From Megamerina dolium (Eukaryota > Arthropoda > Insecta > Diptera > Megamerinidae), in assembly GCA_963854835.1 (NCBI GenBank), contig OY978525.1:17144309-17208308 (forward strand): a DNA stretch of 64,000 nucleotides, written 5' to 3'. The notes under the pieces were generated by a model. That model did not search any database. It was given only the letters and a program-made list of their open reading frames with translations, and was not told the origin of the DNA. Both the position numbers and the translations under genes were made by a program. Positions 50,040 to 63,964 of the stretch are shown here, piece after piece (position 1 is the stretch's first letter; each line of letters opens with the position of its first letter).

Positions 50040-50960
50040 CCATGGTATGATATTGGACGGTCGGTGAATAAAGGTGCGTGAACTTAAAGAGGATACAGGT
50101 TTATCACATGGATCAGTGATTTCAGTTATGAATAAATATTTCCGCGAGATGGGTGCTGTGTTTGCTTACAATTGACAACACACTCAACAGTTTGACAACT
50201 TCAAAGAAATGATTGACAATGTTCAATCGCAATGCGAACAAGTTTTCGCGCCGTTTCGTAATACTGGACGAAGCACGGACTCATCAACGCACACCATAGA
50301 CCGGAAGACTTCTTGTTTTGAATCGAATCCGAAAAAGTCTAAGGTGGGTCTGCCAACCAACAAGTTTATGGCGACAGTTTTTTTGCGATGCGCGTGATAT
50401 GAATGACATATCGCTTATCTTGAAAACGTTAAAGCTGTCACATCACTATCACACTGCGCATATTATGCAGTGCTGTTGAATCGATTTGACGGCAATTTGA
50501 AGCAAAAATGATCGAATTTGGGTGCGAAAAAAGTTATTTTCTACCAGGATATCGCATGGAAGCAAAAGTCTGCTGAAGCAATGTAATATTACAAGAGCAA
50601 ACAAGTTCAATTGATTCAAGTTCTTGTGATGCGCGTTGTGTAATTCACATCGATTATATTAAAAAGGTTAAAACTAAGGCATGCGCATATTATGTGGTGT
50701 TGTTGGTTCGATTTGACACTGATTTGAAGCAAAAATATTTGCATTTGGCGAGGAAAAAACCTATCTTCCGTAAAAATAACATTTCGGTGGACAGTTCCGC
50801 AGAAGCAATGGCAAAATTTTATGAACTAGGTTAGGAAATGCCCCCCATCGAGTACATTTTCCTGATTTAGCCCTCTGGAAATATTTCCTGTTTTCAAACA
50901 TGCAGCAATAGCTCTGTGTAAATAGATTTGGATCGAGCGCATTATTTTTAAAAAAATTGA
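50040..50960 (+). pseudogene. Mariner relic with a duplicated central segment
   Basis: Pieces: KVRELKEDTGLSHGSVISV, NPKKSKVGLPTNKFMATVFL, CAYYAVLLNRFDGNLKQK with KKVIFYQD. A second copy of the same segment follows (IHIDYIKKVKTKACAYYVVL then LVRFDTDLKQKYLHLARKKP), and then DLALWKYFLFSNMQQ. Two copies of one domain imply tandem insertion or internal duplication. Many stops are present. Confidence 0.7.
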
Positions 50961-50969
50961 AGTAACATT

Positions 50970-53830
50970 GAACTTCGTTGAAAAATACAACTTTTTTCCA
51001 TTTTTCAATTTTTCTAGAAATGCTGCTCATCTCAAACAATGCTATGTTCAATAGTCTTATTAAATCTATTATAATACATATATATGCTTCAGACGTGTAT
51101 CAAAATGGTAAACGATGGAAACCATTTCACGAATACACAATAAACTAACGAAAAAGTCAAGTTAAAGATTTTATTGTTTCCAATTTCATGAGTCACCTCA
51201 CAAGATATATTTACGTGAGCACTATTCGCTATAATTAAAGAATCGAATTTTTCAATTAACTGTATATAGAATCTTTCTAATTCTAAATTTTACTCAGTTG
51301 TTTTGTTCTAAAGTACAATACCTTTTTTTTTAGCTGTAACTGATGAAGTAACGTTTATTTAATTAACTATAATTGGTTATGGTTGATTTTCAACTATATG
51401 GTATGAAATCATTTTATCTACTAAGTATAGTAACTAATGTGTTGTAAAGAAATGAAAAGAAAGAAAACAAGAAATAAAATAAAAATAAAAATAGAAAATT
51501 TTAAGAAAAAAAAAAATTAACTGAATAAATGCTTGCGCAATACACATAGATGTTTGTTGTATATACACATGCAATTAAACCTTTGCGATCGAATGACATT
51601 GTACAGCATCACATATCTTTTCACTAATTGGAATATCGGCGCAAAGATGATGAAAAATATTTCGTGTCATACCCCTTATAAACCGTTACATTTTTTTTGA
51701 CAGTTATGTAATTACTTTTTTTTCGATTATACGAGTAGTAAAACTTTACGAGCAATTTTTTCTGCAGAACATTTTGACCCTTTGTCATCTATTTGTATTG
51801 GTCAAGTTTAACAATATTGTACATTATAATTATGCTTTTTAATAATTTTATACCTGACCCTTATGGAATTTATTGCATAGTATGTTTACACAACTTTCTG
51901 ATGACAGTTTAAGTTATTTCTGGAAAATAGAAAAAATAAGGTGTCTTACGAAATCTAAAAAAAACCATTGAGAATGGAACTGGTATTATTTGCTGTTGTA
52001 TCATATTATTGTATGAGTTATACAGTTTACAGTTTTACAATATTTACTAATTACGTTTAATTGTACATTGAACTTTCTCGATTTACAAATTTTCTAAACA
52101 CCATTTTTTTTTTAAATTAGTTATTATAATGGATATATAATAGTTATCATAGGACAATGTTAATGTCCATACAAATATGTAGAATATGTAGAAACAATGT
52201 AACTAGTACATAACTATTAAATGGCTGATCAGCCTGGTATAATGGGACACATTGATTTTGTGCACACACCTTTTTTTTGTACGTTGACTTCATCTACGTT
52301 TTCTTTAGTAATACATTTTACTTATGCCGGCATAATAACATGAGTTGTGTACTTTTTAATGAAATTTTCATGTGTGTTGTTTTGTTATGTTTTGTTGTTT
52401 TATTTAGTTGTTTTGTTTTTATTAATATATTATTATTTTTACTTTAAACAATTGAGAGTGAAAAAAAAATTAATGGAAATAAATGTAATAATGGAAGACA
52501 TGTACGGTTTCTAACCTTTAACATTGTGATTTTTTAATGAGAATACACACATGAGCATAAAATATGCTTTAAGGTTATGTTTTTTTTTTCTTAAATTTCT
52601 TCTTTTAATTCACTTCAATTTCTTTTACTAATGAAAGTTGTTTTGTTATTTGTCATGTGTGTTGTTATTCATTTTTAGTTTGGTTTAATGACACTGTCTC
52701 AAATTAAGCCATATATGTCGAATAGCCTCGTTTAATATTACAATTTGGATATATCGTAGTTATAAATACTCATATATATAATATATATACTTGTACATAC
52801 ATATATGGTAAGTAACTCTGATTTGGAATCAAGATTTATGTAAACTTTTAAATTATCATAAGCTGATAATAATATATATGTAGGTATAGCATATACGTAA
52901 GTTATATGTACTATATATGGGATGAAATATATATTTAATTATTTACATACACAAACTACGAATATACATATGCACATAAGAAACTTATAAATGAACTAAT
53001 TTCGTAGATTATGAATGTCATCATTGTCTTGTTAAATGATAAGATAATTATATTTAAATAGTTCATCTATGCTAATCTCATTTGAGTGATGTAATACATA
53101 ATATGAAAAAAAAACATCATAGTGGAGGTGTTGAACGAATATCGAAATACTCATTTTGTGAAAAATATACCCGGAAGTTTTTTTTTTTTTTTGCTATGGA
53201 TAATGTTACAAAGAACATCGTAAACAAATTACTTAATTTAGGCTTGAGCGAGGTAATTCCTAGCTCTATATAAACGCATCATAGGGGGGACGATACATAG
53301 GTTTACAAGTTTGACTTGCAAATGAGCCAACATGTTTCAGAATTAAGCTTTTTAAATGAGATGAAAACAAAAAGGCTCAATGTCAACGCTCAATACAGAC
53401 TCACAAGAGTATTATGTGAGATGGACCAGAATGGACTGAATCCATGGTCAGTTTTCTACCATTACCCTAAGGTATAGCGGAGGAGCTAGGGATTCAGGTG
53501 TATATATCCCGCCTTGGTATATAATCTGATTAAAAAAACAATATAATACATTGTAGAGATTTTAAAATTCACTGATTTTTATCATCTACAGTTGACTATC
53601 ATTATGTTAGCTTTTCAAGAATGCAATAGTGGTTGTTTTCTTCTTGTAGACATAAAAAAATAATTCAGTGGCGTCGAATTACATCATCTTAGAGGTTGGA
53701 CACTGCGCTCAATAACTAGATAGTCGAACTGACAAAAAAGGCGTTACGATTTGCCAAAATAACTGTTAAAATGTCAGAGTTATTCCCTATTGAAAGTAAC
53801 TTTAGAGGGAGAGCTTCAGTTGAAAAAAAT
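50970..53830. other. AT-rich sequence, nothing assigned
   Basis: Only simple AT tracts and chance open frames. Confidence 0.5.
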
Positions 53831-53839
53831 TAAACTCGA

Positions 53840-53975
53840 GCACTAATACTGTCCACATTAAACATGCACAACAGTACTGGTAGAGAAGCTTTTTGGTAAC
53901 ACAAGGACCTTTCAGGCCTAAACTCTCTTCTCAGAAAGAAGTTAGCCAACATAACAGAAAGAAACATAACTTAAC
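53840..53975 (+). mobile_element. tRNA-derived SINE copy 8 (3' part)
   Basis: actaatactgtccacattaa, gcacaacagtactggtagag and agaagctttttggtaac in family order, ending near an aacttaacctagtactacc tail. Confidence 0.55.
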
Positions 53976-53989
53976 CTAGTACTACCTAG

Positions 53990-56900
53990 TTCTACACTGC
54001 TTTCATAAAGAATGGGATTGGCATAGTGAGGAGAATATTCTTCATTCGACCAAAATCAATCAAAATCAATAAATAAGTGAAGTAGTACTTATATTTTGGC
54101 AGTGTTGAAAGGGACGTACTTATATCACTACTTAAGTTTCCTGAGTAGAGTTGATTTAATTTTTAATTTCACATATAAATTTGGAAATAGAAAAAACTAA
54201 ATATTCCAAATGCTATATAGTGTATTTTAAGCCGATACCCTTAGTAGCTAGTGCTTATATATAACTAGTTATAATTTTAATTGCATTTAATTTTAAATAC
54301 ATGCATAAATAAAATAAATAAATGGTATTTCAAAATCCTTCATTTTCTTCTTCTTCTTAATTATATAATTTTTTTGGCATTTTAATAGGCATCTTAATTT
54401 TGCCATATACAATATTTTTCGATACTATCTAAGCTTGAGTGTCGAATAAAACACCACTATTAAGAGAGTATACAAATAATTGGGTGTCGATGCAACTATC
54501 TACACATTAATCACCTAGCTGCAGCATCCACAACAAATTCTATACATATGAGACTCCTAATGGAGGCTATTTCGAAGGCTTTGAAATAAGTATTTAAAAT
54601 AAGTACTAAAACTATCGTGCAGAGAAAAGGTTTATTAATATAAAACAATAGCAATTTAAAAGCCTATTGTAAATTTTAGTTATAGAAAGTTATCATTGAC
54701 CCTCTAATATATACTTGTTCATATGTAAAATATTCATATTTATAAGAAACTTCTTTATTATTATTATAATGTTTCTTTTCTATCGATATAATAAAAACAG
54801 AAAATTAGGTCAATATATACAATACTAAATGTATACATTTCATATATTTTGCGTAGCAAAAGAAAGAAACAACGACAAAAAAAAAAAACAATATAAAAAG
54901 AAAATGATATTAACAAAAATATTGAAAAAGTAGATGCTACCCATATAACTTTCTTCTAGCAATAGAATTCACACATATGGACTCATCCTCATAAGCATTA
55001 CGTTTGTTTGGTTATTTGTTTTATACTTCAGCTAATAAATGAATAAAAAATTAACAAATATAAACTTGGCAAATATGATAAATAAAAATGAATATTGTAA
55101 AGTGTGAATGTATAAATTGTAGTCGACATTAAATACAAAATAGATTGATGACACTGAGAATTATAACTATACTTGTATCATAATTGAGTCCAAGAGTTTT
55201 CTAATTCTAAATTACTTATATTATACTATTTGTTACATGAAATTAATATGAAAGTTAATCGCTTTTCTCTTCAGGTCTATGCAGCAATTTCATTTTCATT
55301 TTTAATTCATAAAAATAAATACAAATGCCTACATGCATGCAATTTTGATTATTAAGGTAAACATATTTTACCATGGAATATAGGTAGGAAAACAAAAACA
55401 ATAATCAAAAAAAAAAAAAACCGCAAAGTCAATTGTTGCGCTATTGGCGATTTAATATTTTAGCGATATTAAATTTACTATCACTTTATGATGGCTTTTT
55501 TTTTTGCATTTCTACCAACATTTGTATTATAAATACTAGTCGTATACAATGCATATTATTGTATTGGAAATGCGTATACAAGCAATATAAATAGTATAGT
55601 GTGCCATCTTTTAGTTAGCTCAGTCATCTTATGTCTGACTGACAGTTGACATTGATTATTATAAAGTGAAATTTACAATTTAAATTAAATATAAAACAGA
55701 AAAAGAGAAAAACTTAATCTGTAGGCAGGCAAGTGTAAATGCATTTGTCTGCTAAAGTGAAAGAATGTAGAATGTTGTATTAGTAAACTATTACATTCAT
55801 CTAAAATTGTAGTTGGACAGTCACTGGTTTCAATATTTTCTAAATATAAATGTGCCTACACGTATTTGCAGAGCTTCACAGCATTTAACTAGAATAAAAT
55901 GTACTTTTTATTTTACTATTTAATACCCATTAATTTTACTTATTTTGTATACTCGTACTATATGAAGCAATTAATCTCAGGTAACTCATGATGCACCCAT
56001 TCTATTAGACCTGACTAGAGTCTAAAGTTAAATGGCCTATATGTAAGTGTTGATCAATAACTAAGTTGGAATTATCAAATGGCTTTTATGTAAAAAATTT
56101 GAGCTGATCCGATACCGAAATTTATTTTTTTTTGCTCTATCCCTCTAAATTGTACATATTCAACGTCAGCAAAAATAAAAATAAAAAAATTATTTTTTTT
56201 GCACCTTTTTGGCCTTTACCATTTGAGCGCTCAATATGGGACGAGTCTCTCTTACCATTTGCTTAATGCATAATCGAATAATTACATTTTTGCATTTAAA
56301 ATATCCAACATTTAAATATGTACATATGTATTAAATAAAAAATAGTATTTTTTTTTATAGATATGAGTATTAAAGCATCAATCATAAGACATCAATCATA
56401 AACACAGGATGGAATCTTGTTCGAAACATTGCAATATTACTCGTATGTAGCATACATTATAGCAATAATAACAATTTGTATCTTAATACACACATCTATA
56501 GATATTTTCATTATCAGCTTAACCATAGGTGGTCGTACAAACATATACAATATACAACAATCAATGATGCTGCTAGTTTAACACACCTTTGTTGGAAGGT
56601 CAAGAGTAAATTTCTCATTAAATTAATGATCATATATCAATTATTATTAAACGTACAATTAATAATATCGTTTAGAAATTTTCCCAGAGAAATTAGGCAT
56701 TTCTTCACAAACATCTATAACTTTTAAACAAAGATTCAGTAGTGAGCCAAATATTTGACATAAATTGTTTGGTGCAAAATTTCATTAACAATTTAACAAA
56801 TTCATTGTTTGACATCGAAAAATGGCAATCGGTCAAACGGTCTAATTATAGTTTGCGCTAATCATAAATCCATCTAAATTACTACGCTAAAAGAGAAAAT

Positions 56901-58320
56901 CATAGAGGAATATTTTAAACATTTTATATATTCAGAATCGTCATACCTGTTTCCATTTATATATGCTTTCTACGAGTATAAGAGCTTTCATTGTAATTGA
57001 GTCAACAAAATGAAGCCGTTAACAAATTTCTATGAATATACTAGTACATACTTGCACGCCCACAATTATATGTATGTTAGGTAGCTACACAAGTGCACTG
57101 TAATAATAAATTTTGTTCTTGTTCACACTTGATTCATTATGGTTCATTTTAAAGAAAGAGGAAAAAAACAAAACAAATAAATAACAAATATTGCATATTC
57201 GCCGTTTTCTTAAAGTTTTCTTCTACGCTAATCTACATACTTCTCGTATTTTATGATCTTGATGTCTGTGATTCGGACAACGACCATGTTTCTTGTCATT
57301 ATTGCCCACATGCGCGCATATGGTTCAAATTTAATTCACTGACAAATTTCTGTCTACCAATTATAATTTATTAATTTCTACTGTGGCACAGAAACAAATG
57401 TAGGTAAACATTTGTTAAAAAATTTAGCAGAAATTAATGAGTGGAAATCATGCTTTGTACCATTTTTTATATGTAGAACTATACGCTTAAATTTTTTTTT
57501 TTTGCTAATGTTAAACATTCAATTTTTGTCTAATTTTTAAATTTCTAGCTATGTATAATTAATAATTCTGTTGGTACCATTTATTATTATAATAATAATA
57601 TTAATAATAATTGTTTTGAATTTGGCAACTCTATAGCGTTAACTTAATACCTGTAATTATAAGCATATCATTTACAATTGACTATGTATGTCAGTAGGCT
57701 TCTGCCCCAACCCATTGGACATACAGAATATGAGATATAAGACTTTTCATTTTTTTTCTGTACTCTTATACGAATAACTGTCCATTTTATAATACCGTTT
57801 ATAGTTGTATAAATTAAATTTTATTATAATTTTTTTTTTATACTCATCACCCCGTGTGGTAATTGTAGTGGTATTTTACACCTATGTATATACAATTTAA
57901 TGTTGATTATTTTTTATTCGTTATATGTAATCCAAGACTGTACAAACATTTATCAGTATGTATTAAAAATTATTTTCTTTTTCATTATCAATTTAATAGT
58001 TTGAATCTAATGTAATGTTAATTAAAATATCTGTATGTGGCATACGATCTAACATGCTGCTTTATTTAGGTAATTCTCAAGGTGTGATAACATGTCGTAT
58101 TTATGGTACACATGGAGATAACACACACTTATAATTATAAGGGTGTGTTCACATGTAACATATTTTCGTTCAATTTCAAAATTATCATTATGTTTTCATT
58201 TTTTATTTAAGTAAAAACTTAAGTGATTGATATGGTCTCATATAATCATATGCATGCCATAATGTTAAGTTGAATGAAAATAACTCACTTATTTTACTTA
58301 CATAGTGGCCATTACAACCG
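53990..58320. other. AT-rich sequence, nothing assigned
   Basis: No coding frame with motifs, no RNA gene. An (AAT)n tract lies near 57585-57610. Confidence 0.5.
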
Positions 58321-58329
58321 ATTAATCGA

Positions 58330-58770
58330 TTAATCGATTTAGACCGAATTTAGCATGCTTCGCTAGCTATCTCTATCTATCTTTCGTTAGCTGGCGCCAG
58401 TTAGAAATTCGAAGACCCTTCAAGTTCTCTAGCACATCAGCAGCTTCCGAATGTAACTCTTTCATACGTTCTTGTTCTTCCATTCATTCAAAATGACCTA
58501 GCCACCGCAGCCGCTTTTTTTAAACATTTTACTATGTCGGTGTCGGTATACAGCTTATACAGTTCATGGGTGTACCCTATGCGATACTCGGCACCAAATA
58601 GGTCTAAAGATCTTGAGCAGAACTTTTCTCTCAAAAACTCTAAACATTATTTCATCTGAGGTAGAGATTTTCCAGGCTTCTCCGCCGTATGTAAGAGCGG
58701 GAATAATGAGAGACTTTGAGACGATTTTGCCACAATAGACAAAGTCCGTCATTCCAATATTGAAAAGTTT
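58330..58770 (-). pseudogene. Non-LTR reverse transcriptase C-terminal fragment
   Basis: The minus strand reads GKIVSKSLIIPALTYGGEAW, then FRVFERKVLLKIFRPIWC, the thumb motif (LTYG.E.W ... FERK.LR.IFGP) of RTE/Jockey-like elements. Decayed text with MEEQERMKELHSEA-type pieces follows. It is the downstream half of the fragment at 59850. Confidence 0.65.
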
Positions 58771-58939
58771 TTCATTAATTCAAAAGCGTAGTTCTCAACA
58801 GTGACCATAGCTGCATAGATACGAGTGCGGTTCCAGAACTACCCGATCTGACATATAGATGTCGGCAGTAGTTTGAAAAAAAATACTTTGGTGAAAAGTG
58901 GCATATGTTTAAGTTTTAAGTTTCAAGGCGCCACGTTGT

Positions 58940-59800
58940 TTAGTATTTTTTTTTCACCGTTATGTAATTCAATACTTTCATTTGAAAGGTCTCGGTCCAA
59001 CGAATATTAAAGCCGAACTATATTCGACTCTGGAGGTGTCTGCTCCTTCGTTTACGACCATAAAATATTGGGTGGCAGAGTTTAAACGAGGTCGTACGAG
59101 CTGCCAAGACGAACACCGTAGCGGTCGACCAACTGAGGTGGCCACACCAGAAACGGTTAAGAAAATCCACAAATTGGTATTGGATGATCGCCGGCTGAAG
59201 GTGCTTGAGCTAGGTGAAATTACAGGCATTTCAAAAAGTGCTATATAGCTATATAGCTATATATCGTATGTTGACCGAAAATTTGGAGATCAAAAAGCTG
59301 TGTGCAACATGGGTGCTGCGTTTGCTCACAATATAACAAAAACAACGTCGTGAAGATGTTTCTATAGAGTGTTTGGCGATGTTTCACAGTAAGAAAGACG
59401 AGTTTTTGCGTCGAACCATGGATGAGACATTGGTCCACCACTTCACACCTGAGACAAAGGAGCTATTATGTTGCAGCGTTTAAGTAATGAAATTAATTAA
59501 AAAAAAGTCCGCATTTGGCGAAAAAGAAAGTGTTGTTTCATCAAGACAATGCTTCAGTTCACACATCCGCTATTACGATGGCTAAAATCAATGAGTTAAA
59601 GATCGAATTGCTTGAGCACACACCTTATTCGCCAGATTTAGCTCCTGCAGATTATTTTCTATTTCCAAATTTGAAAAAATGTCTTGGTAGTAGAAGATTT
59701 GCAAACAATGAACAGTTGGAGTCTGCTGTAGAGGCTATTTGAATGAGCTAGAAAGTTCATACTATAAACAGGCTATCGAAGCTATATAATATCGCTGGGA
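58940..59800 (+). pseudogene. Mariner DD34D transposase relic, inserted in a LINE
   Basis: Begins LGPTNIKAELYSTLEVSAPS then YWVAEFKRGRTSCQDEHRSG, RPTEVATPETVKKIH, DDRRLKVLELGEITGISKSA (helix-turn-helix pair). It continues with DEFLRRTMDETLVHHFTPET (first-Asp motif), then VLFHQDNASVHTS and [19 protein letters not shown]. Residues between the last two Asp are 34 by count, the mariner spacing. It has at least one frame break and a deletion around 59480, so it is dead, but it is the best preserved transposase here. Confidence 0.8.
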
Positions 59801-59849
59801 AATAAAGAAATAAAGAAAAATTTTCCCAAATTTGTTGTATTTTCTTTGT

Positions 59850-60190
59850 TAGGTCTGGAAGTTTTGGACCGCTCTCGTAGCGTCGTAGATCAGCAGCTCG
59901 TATTATCCTCTCCATAATAGGATTAAAGAAGGCATGATAACGAATCTCCTTGTCTGAAACCCCGTTCGGTATTAAACGGCGGGGAGAGATATTTCCCAAA
60001 TTTTTACTGCACAACGGAAGTTATACAATATCATTCTAAAACTACGAATGTGCTTCGCAGAAATAACGAATTTAGACATTGTTGTGTAGAAGTAATCTCT
60101 TACCGGATTCTTGGGTCTTCTCCAGTATTTGGCGCAGTGTGAAAATCTGTTCGATGGTAGATGGAGCAGGTCTGAAGCCACACTAATGAG
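59850..60190 (-). pseudogene. Non-LTR reverse transcriptase palm fragment
   Basis: The minus strand reads GFRPAPSTIEQIFTLRQILE, then frameshifts to CSVKIW-like text, PxNGVSDKEIRY-type (from GVRQGD), and NPIMERIIRAADL. These are RT motifs between the GFR.. motif and the pre-YADD region. It is the upstream half of the LINE split by the mariner at 58940-59800. Confidence 0.65.
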
Positions 60191-60199
60191 GTCCAATCA

Positions 60200-61160
60200 A
60201 GTCTGTTGAACATACTTGACCTGAACGAAAATAATACTTAACAAAATTAATTTATCGATAGTATTGTCAAGCTCGAAATTTATGGTAAATCTTTGCCTTT
60301 TTTACGATTTCGCAAGACAGTATTTTGAATACCGCTATTACTTTTGTGCTTTTTAGTGCTGAACAATAATTTTTGTATAGAAAAACTAAAGCAATATTGA
60401 AGCATTTTTTTTTTTCAAATTGAGTGCTATTGAAGGAATTTCTGTACGTCAAATATTTAGAGTTATATCATTCTACGCCCAGCAATTACAACTGGTACAT
60501 TAAGTGTTTTGAATGAGGTTATCGTACACTATACAAATGTATGTATTTATATTTATGTAAGGCAAATGAATGTATATAATTTTTTTCTTAAATCATTTGA
60601 TCTAATTCTTTTCATGCATTTAAGAATCTAATATATCCCCTTGTTATCATAATGAATATGCAATCCAAAATATATGTTTTACACATGTAATTTGCCAAAC
60701 ACATTTGACTAATGTATCCGTCTAATGAATTTTGTAACTCTATAATTTTATGCGATACGTTCAATAGTAGTACGATACATACTATTCCATGTTTCAGAAA
60801 ATAGTAAAACTACTTGTGCGTGAAAAGAAAAAAAAAATCATATTTCTTTTTAATGTTTATAGTACGAGCATATCAGTGGTCCATTTTATGCTTGAATACT
60901 CAATGTAAACATTCTTAAAATTATAACCACAGAAATGTGTATTTATGTACTATTAAGTAAAACAGGTACAAGTATGTTGCAGAAGATCACAAATGCTTGA
61001 CCACAAAACAAATCAAGGCAATAGCAAGCAAGCTAGTTTGTTTACTGGAATTTGCGGTTTAAACAAATTGCAAGGAAATGAAAGAAACGTACTAAAAAGA
61101 TGCTATTAGAATTAAATTTTTTTTTATGTACATTTGATAGGTTTGTTAATAATCGACAAT
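60200..61160. other. AT-rich sequence, nothing assigned
   Basis: No supported gene or repeat. Confidence 0.5.
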
Positions 61161-61170
61161 GTATTCTGTA

Positions 61171-61650
61171 CAAAAAGTATTCGGACATTGTTATGTTTTA
61201 ACACAGTTCTATAGGTATTTTAATACTTTTTTTTTCTCTATATGGTAGCATTGCTGCTGACAGCTAAACCAAAGTGATCTGTCAACTAGTATATTTACTA
61301 AAGTCGTGAGCAAATGTGAACAGGGGTGTATTTTTGGGAAAAATAGCATCGAAAAGAAACTTCTAGAAGATTGTTTTTCGACATATCAAATAACTCGATA
61401 CACATGATGTTGCGAAGTCAAGATCGAATTCACTGTTTTTGTCGATTGTCGGGCAGGTGTTATCTAGAAATTCCTTTTTTGTTAATAAGGAATATTATTT
61501 GAGTTTCGAAAAACTCTAAGGCATCTCATTGAAATACCATAACAGCTTAAGCGTGTACAAATTATATGGATTAAATTTAGATTAAGACTAGTTTAAACAT
61601 GTTGTATCTAATGGAGACTACTCTTAAACTAATGTCCGGATACTTTTTAA
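61171..61650. mobile_element. Tc1-type MITE
   Basis: The left end is CAAAAAGTATTCGGACATT (61171). The right end (61631-61650), reverse complemented, is TTAAAAAGTATCCGGACATT, and TA dinucleotides flank the element. It is about 480 bp, with only weak remnants of coding text (KNSIEKKLLEDCFSTYQ). Confidence 0.6.
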
Positions 61651-63269
61651 TACATATTGTACTTACATAAGCATATCAACGATACAATTTAAAGCCAATT
61701 TGAAAAAATTATATATCATATTACATATTAAATACAAATTGTTCATATGCATAGACTTCTATACACCTACAGATTTCTAGTACTTGCTAATAGTGTTGGG
61801 TAATAACTTCTCAACATAAAATTTCTTAAAATTGGTAATCACAATGGAATGGAGTTGAATTAATATATTGTGGAAAAACAAGTTACAACAGAGTTTTGCG
61901 ATTTTCTAATAAGCAATAAAATATGTTTTTAAATTTATGAATATTTTCAAGTAATAATTATTAAATTTAAGAAGGTGTTTGTAGGCTAAATTCTTTATAT
62001 ACAAGTAGGCATACAAATTTCCATAAAGAATTTGCCTTTCGCAGGTCTAAATGGAGAACAAACAATAGTTTTTAATTGGCATAGACAATAAATTAAATTT
62101 TAGATAGACTTTTTTGATTGTCTTATTTGTACAAGTGTCATTAGTAATAAAGAACAACAACAAAAATTGTACATCGTGTGGTCAGTTTCACGGTGTTTTT
62201 TTTTTTCTTTCCATAAATAAATACATATATACGGAAGTAAAAATCTATTTGTAAAAAGTGAGAGTGTGCAACATGATGACAATGGACATGCTATTTGGTT
62301 AACAAAAAAAAAAAAAAAAAATCATGATAGAAGCACAAAATAATTTCTAATTTACATTAGAATTAAACAAACAAGCCGTAATCTGTTATACTTACATACA
62401 CGCAGATACGAAATCATGTTGAAATAGAAAGTTTTCTATTCACTTTTTTCCGTTTTTATATTTTCAGAAATTAGAAAGCGAAAATTTTCATTATTTTTGC
62501 ATTTGTTTTTCGGAATACAAAGCTTCCAATTTATATAATAGTACAATACATAAAAATGACAAAATAGAGAACAATACTCAACTTGAAGCATTTGTCGAGA
62601 AATGTTTAAAGAAAATTGCACAAAATTTATTAAGCTCAACCAATTGTTGTTCTTTTTTTTTTTCAACAAAATTTTCTTGACACTTTTATGTAATTAATGG
62701 AACAATGAGGTGATTAAAGTATAATATTTGAAGATGAATTGAGGAGGTATGTACTATACACAAAATACAAATATAATATAATGATGATGATAATTAGTAA
62801 TGATGGTGTTAAGTAGGTGTGATGAGTATCAAAGTGCATGATGTTTTTTTTACAAATATAATATAATCGGAATAAAGTCAATATTTGTGCGTTTCAATTT
62901 ACATTCAAAATTGAAATAAACGAAAAAATCAAAAACTCTTCAGAAATGTATCATAAAAACTGGCGAGGCACACTAAAGAATATATAGTGTGATTCATTTA
63001 AAGGTTCTTTTTCTAGTAGGGATTTTATGACAGATCAATCCGTCAAACTATTAAACTGTAATGGTTCAGAATTTTTTGAGATTTCATCATGGAAAGACCT
63101 AGCCTGGCACAACGTCTAGGAATTGTTTAACAAAAGTATGAAACTCGGTATTCGACGAGGAATCTAAAGGTCTAAAGACTTTTTTCTTTAGGGCTACATG
63201 AAGTAAAAAGTCTACCGTACTGGCTACGGTTGACAAACTGATAGCCAATATTATATTCTTCAAATAAAC

Positions 63270-63410
63270 GCAACTTCGAAAAGTGGTACGTGTATTTGCC
63301 TTCTGGTCCGTTGACAATGGGTTCAATCCCCGACTGTGGGCTTCTAAAAGAGCACCGTGACAAAGCTCAGAAAAATTGATGTGACAAGGATTGTTCCGTT
63401 CGTTTTAGAT
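63270..63410 (+). mobile_element. tRNA-derived SINE copy 9 (head and start of body)
   Basis: B box GGGTTCAATCC near 63318, then gggcttctaaaagagcaccg, tgacaaagctcagaaaaatt, gatgtgacaagg, in family order; truncated after the first third of the body. Confidence 0.6.
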
Positions 63411-63556
63411 AGCTGTAGTTGTATACTCGTATATCTCGAGAAGTATTAATAAAAAAATGTAGACTTGCGTTCGATTGAAAATTGATATTCTGTACTAATA
63501 AAAATCTGACTGATTGATCAATTCAGCTGTAAGTCATAGCGTGTATCAAATGGAAC

Positions 63557-63964
63557 TTAACAATTACAAGAACACACAATTCTGGCCTCCGTTTGGATAT
63601 TTTCGATGCTGAAAGTGATGAAATTATGGAAGCAGATTAGCATTTTAGCTACTTCCATATGACCAAATACTAAATTCGGATCTCTACTGTCAATAATTGA
63701 ATTGACTAGAAACGGTCGTAATTTGCCAACAGTAGAGATGGACAATGCCAGACCATACACGTCTATAGTGACCAGGGCTTCTATAAGAGAAGTATTATGA
63801 GGTTTAGAATGGCAGCTAATTATAAGACAAACCAGTGCATATTGAACCCTAATGGAATAATCCGGACCATATAAAATATAGTCTTGAAATAAACGACAAA
63901 TCGTAGAAAAAAAGAAACTACCGATCAAGTGTATTTGCCACAGAAAAAATGGTTCTAAAATCAA
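63557..63964 (-). pseudogene. Degenerate ARM-repeat (importin-alpha-like) fragment 2
   Basis: A 135-codon minus-strand frame with pieces LYGPDYSIRVQ, SLIEALVTIDVYG, STVGKLRPFLVNSIIDSRDP and NLVFGHMEVAKMLICF. The order resembles importin-alpha repeats (SP...REQAVWALGNI, LIEAGAL, S.LRN..W.LSNLCR.K.P). An alternative frame around 63820 gives HWFVL where VWALG is expected, so there is a frameshift. It shares homology with 46251-46285. The window ends just beyond, so a longer copy may continue. Family is inferred only. Confidence 0.35.

Noticed and set aside
57240..57330. Possible upstream mwh exon
   Set aside because: A modestly GC-richer minus-strand open stretch, but without matching splice sites or phase.
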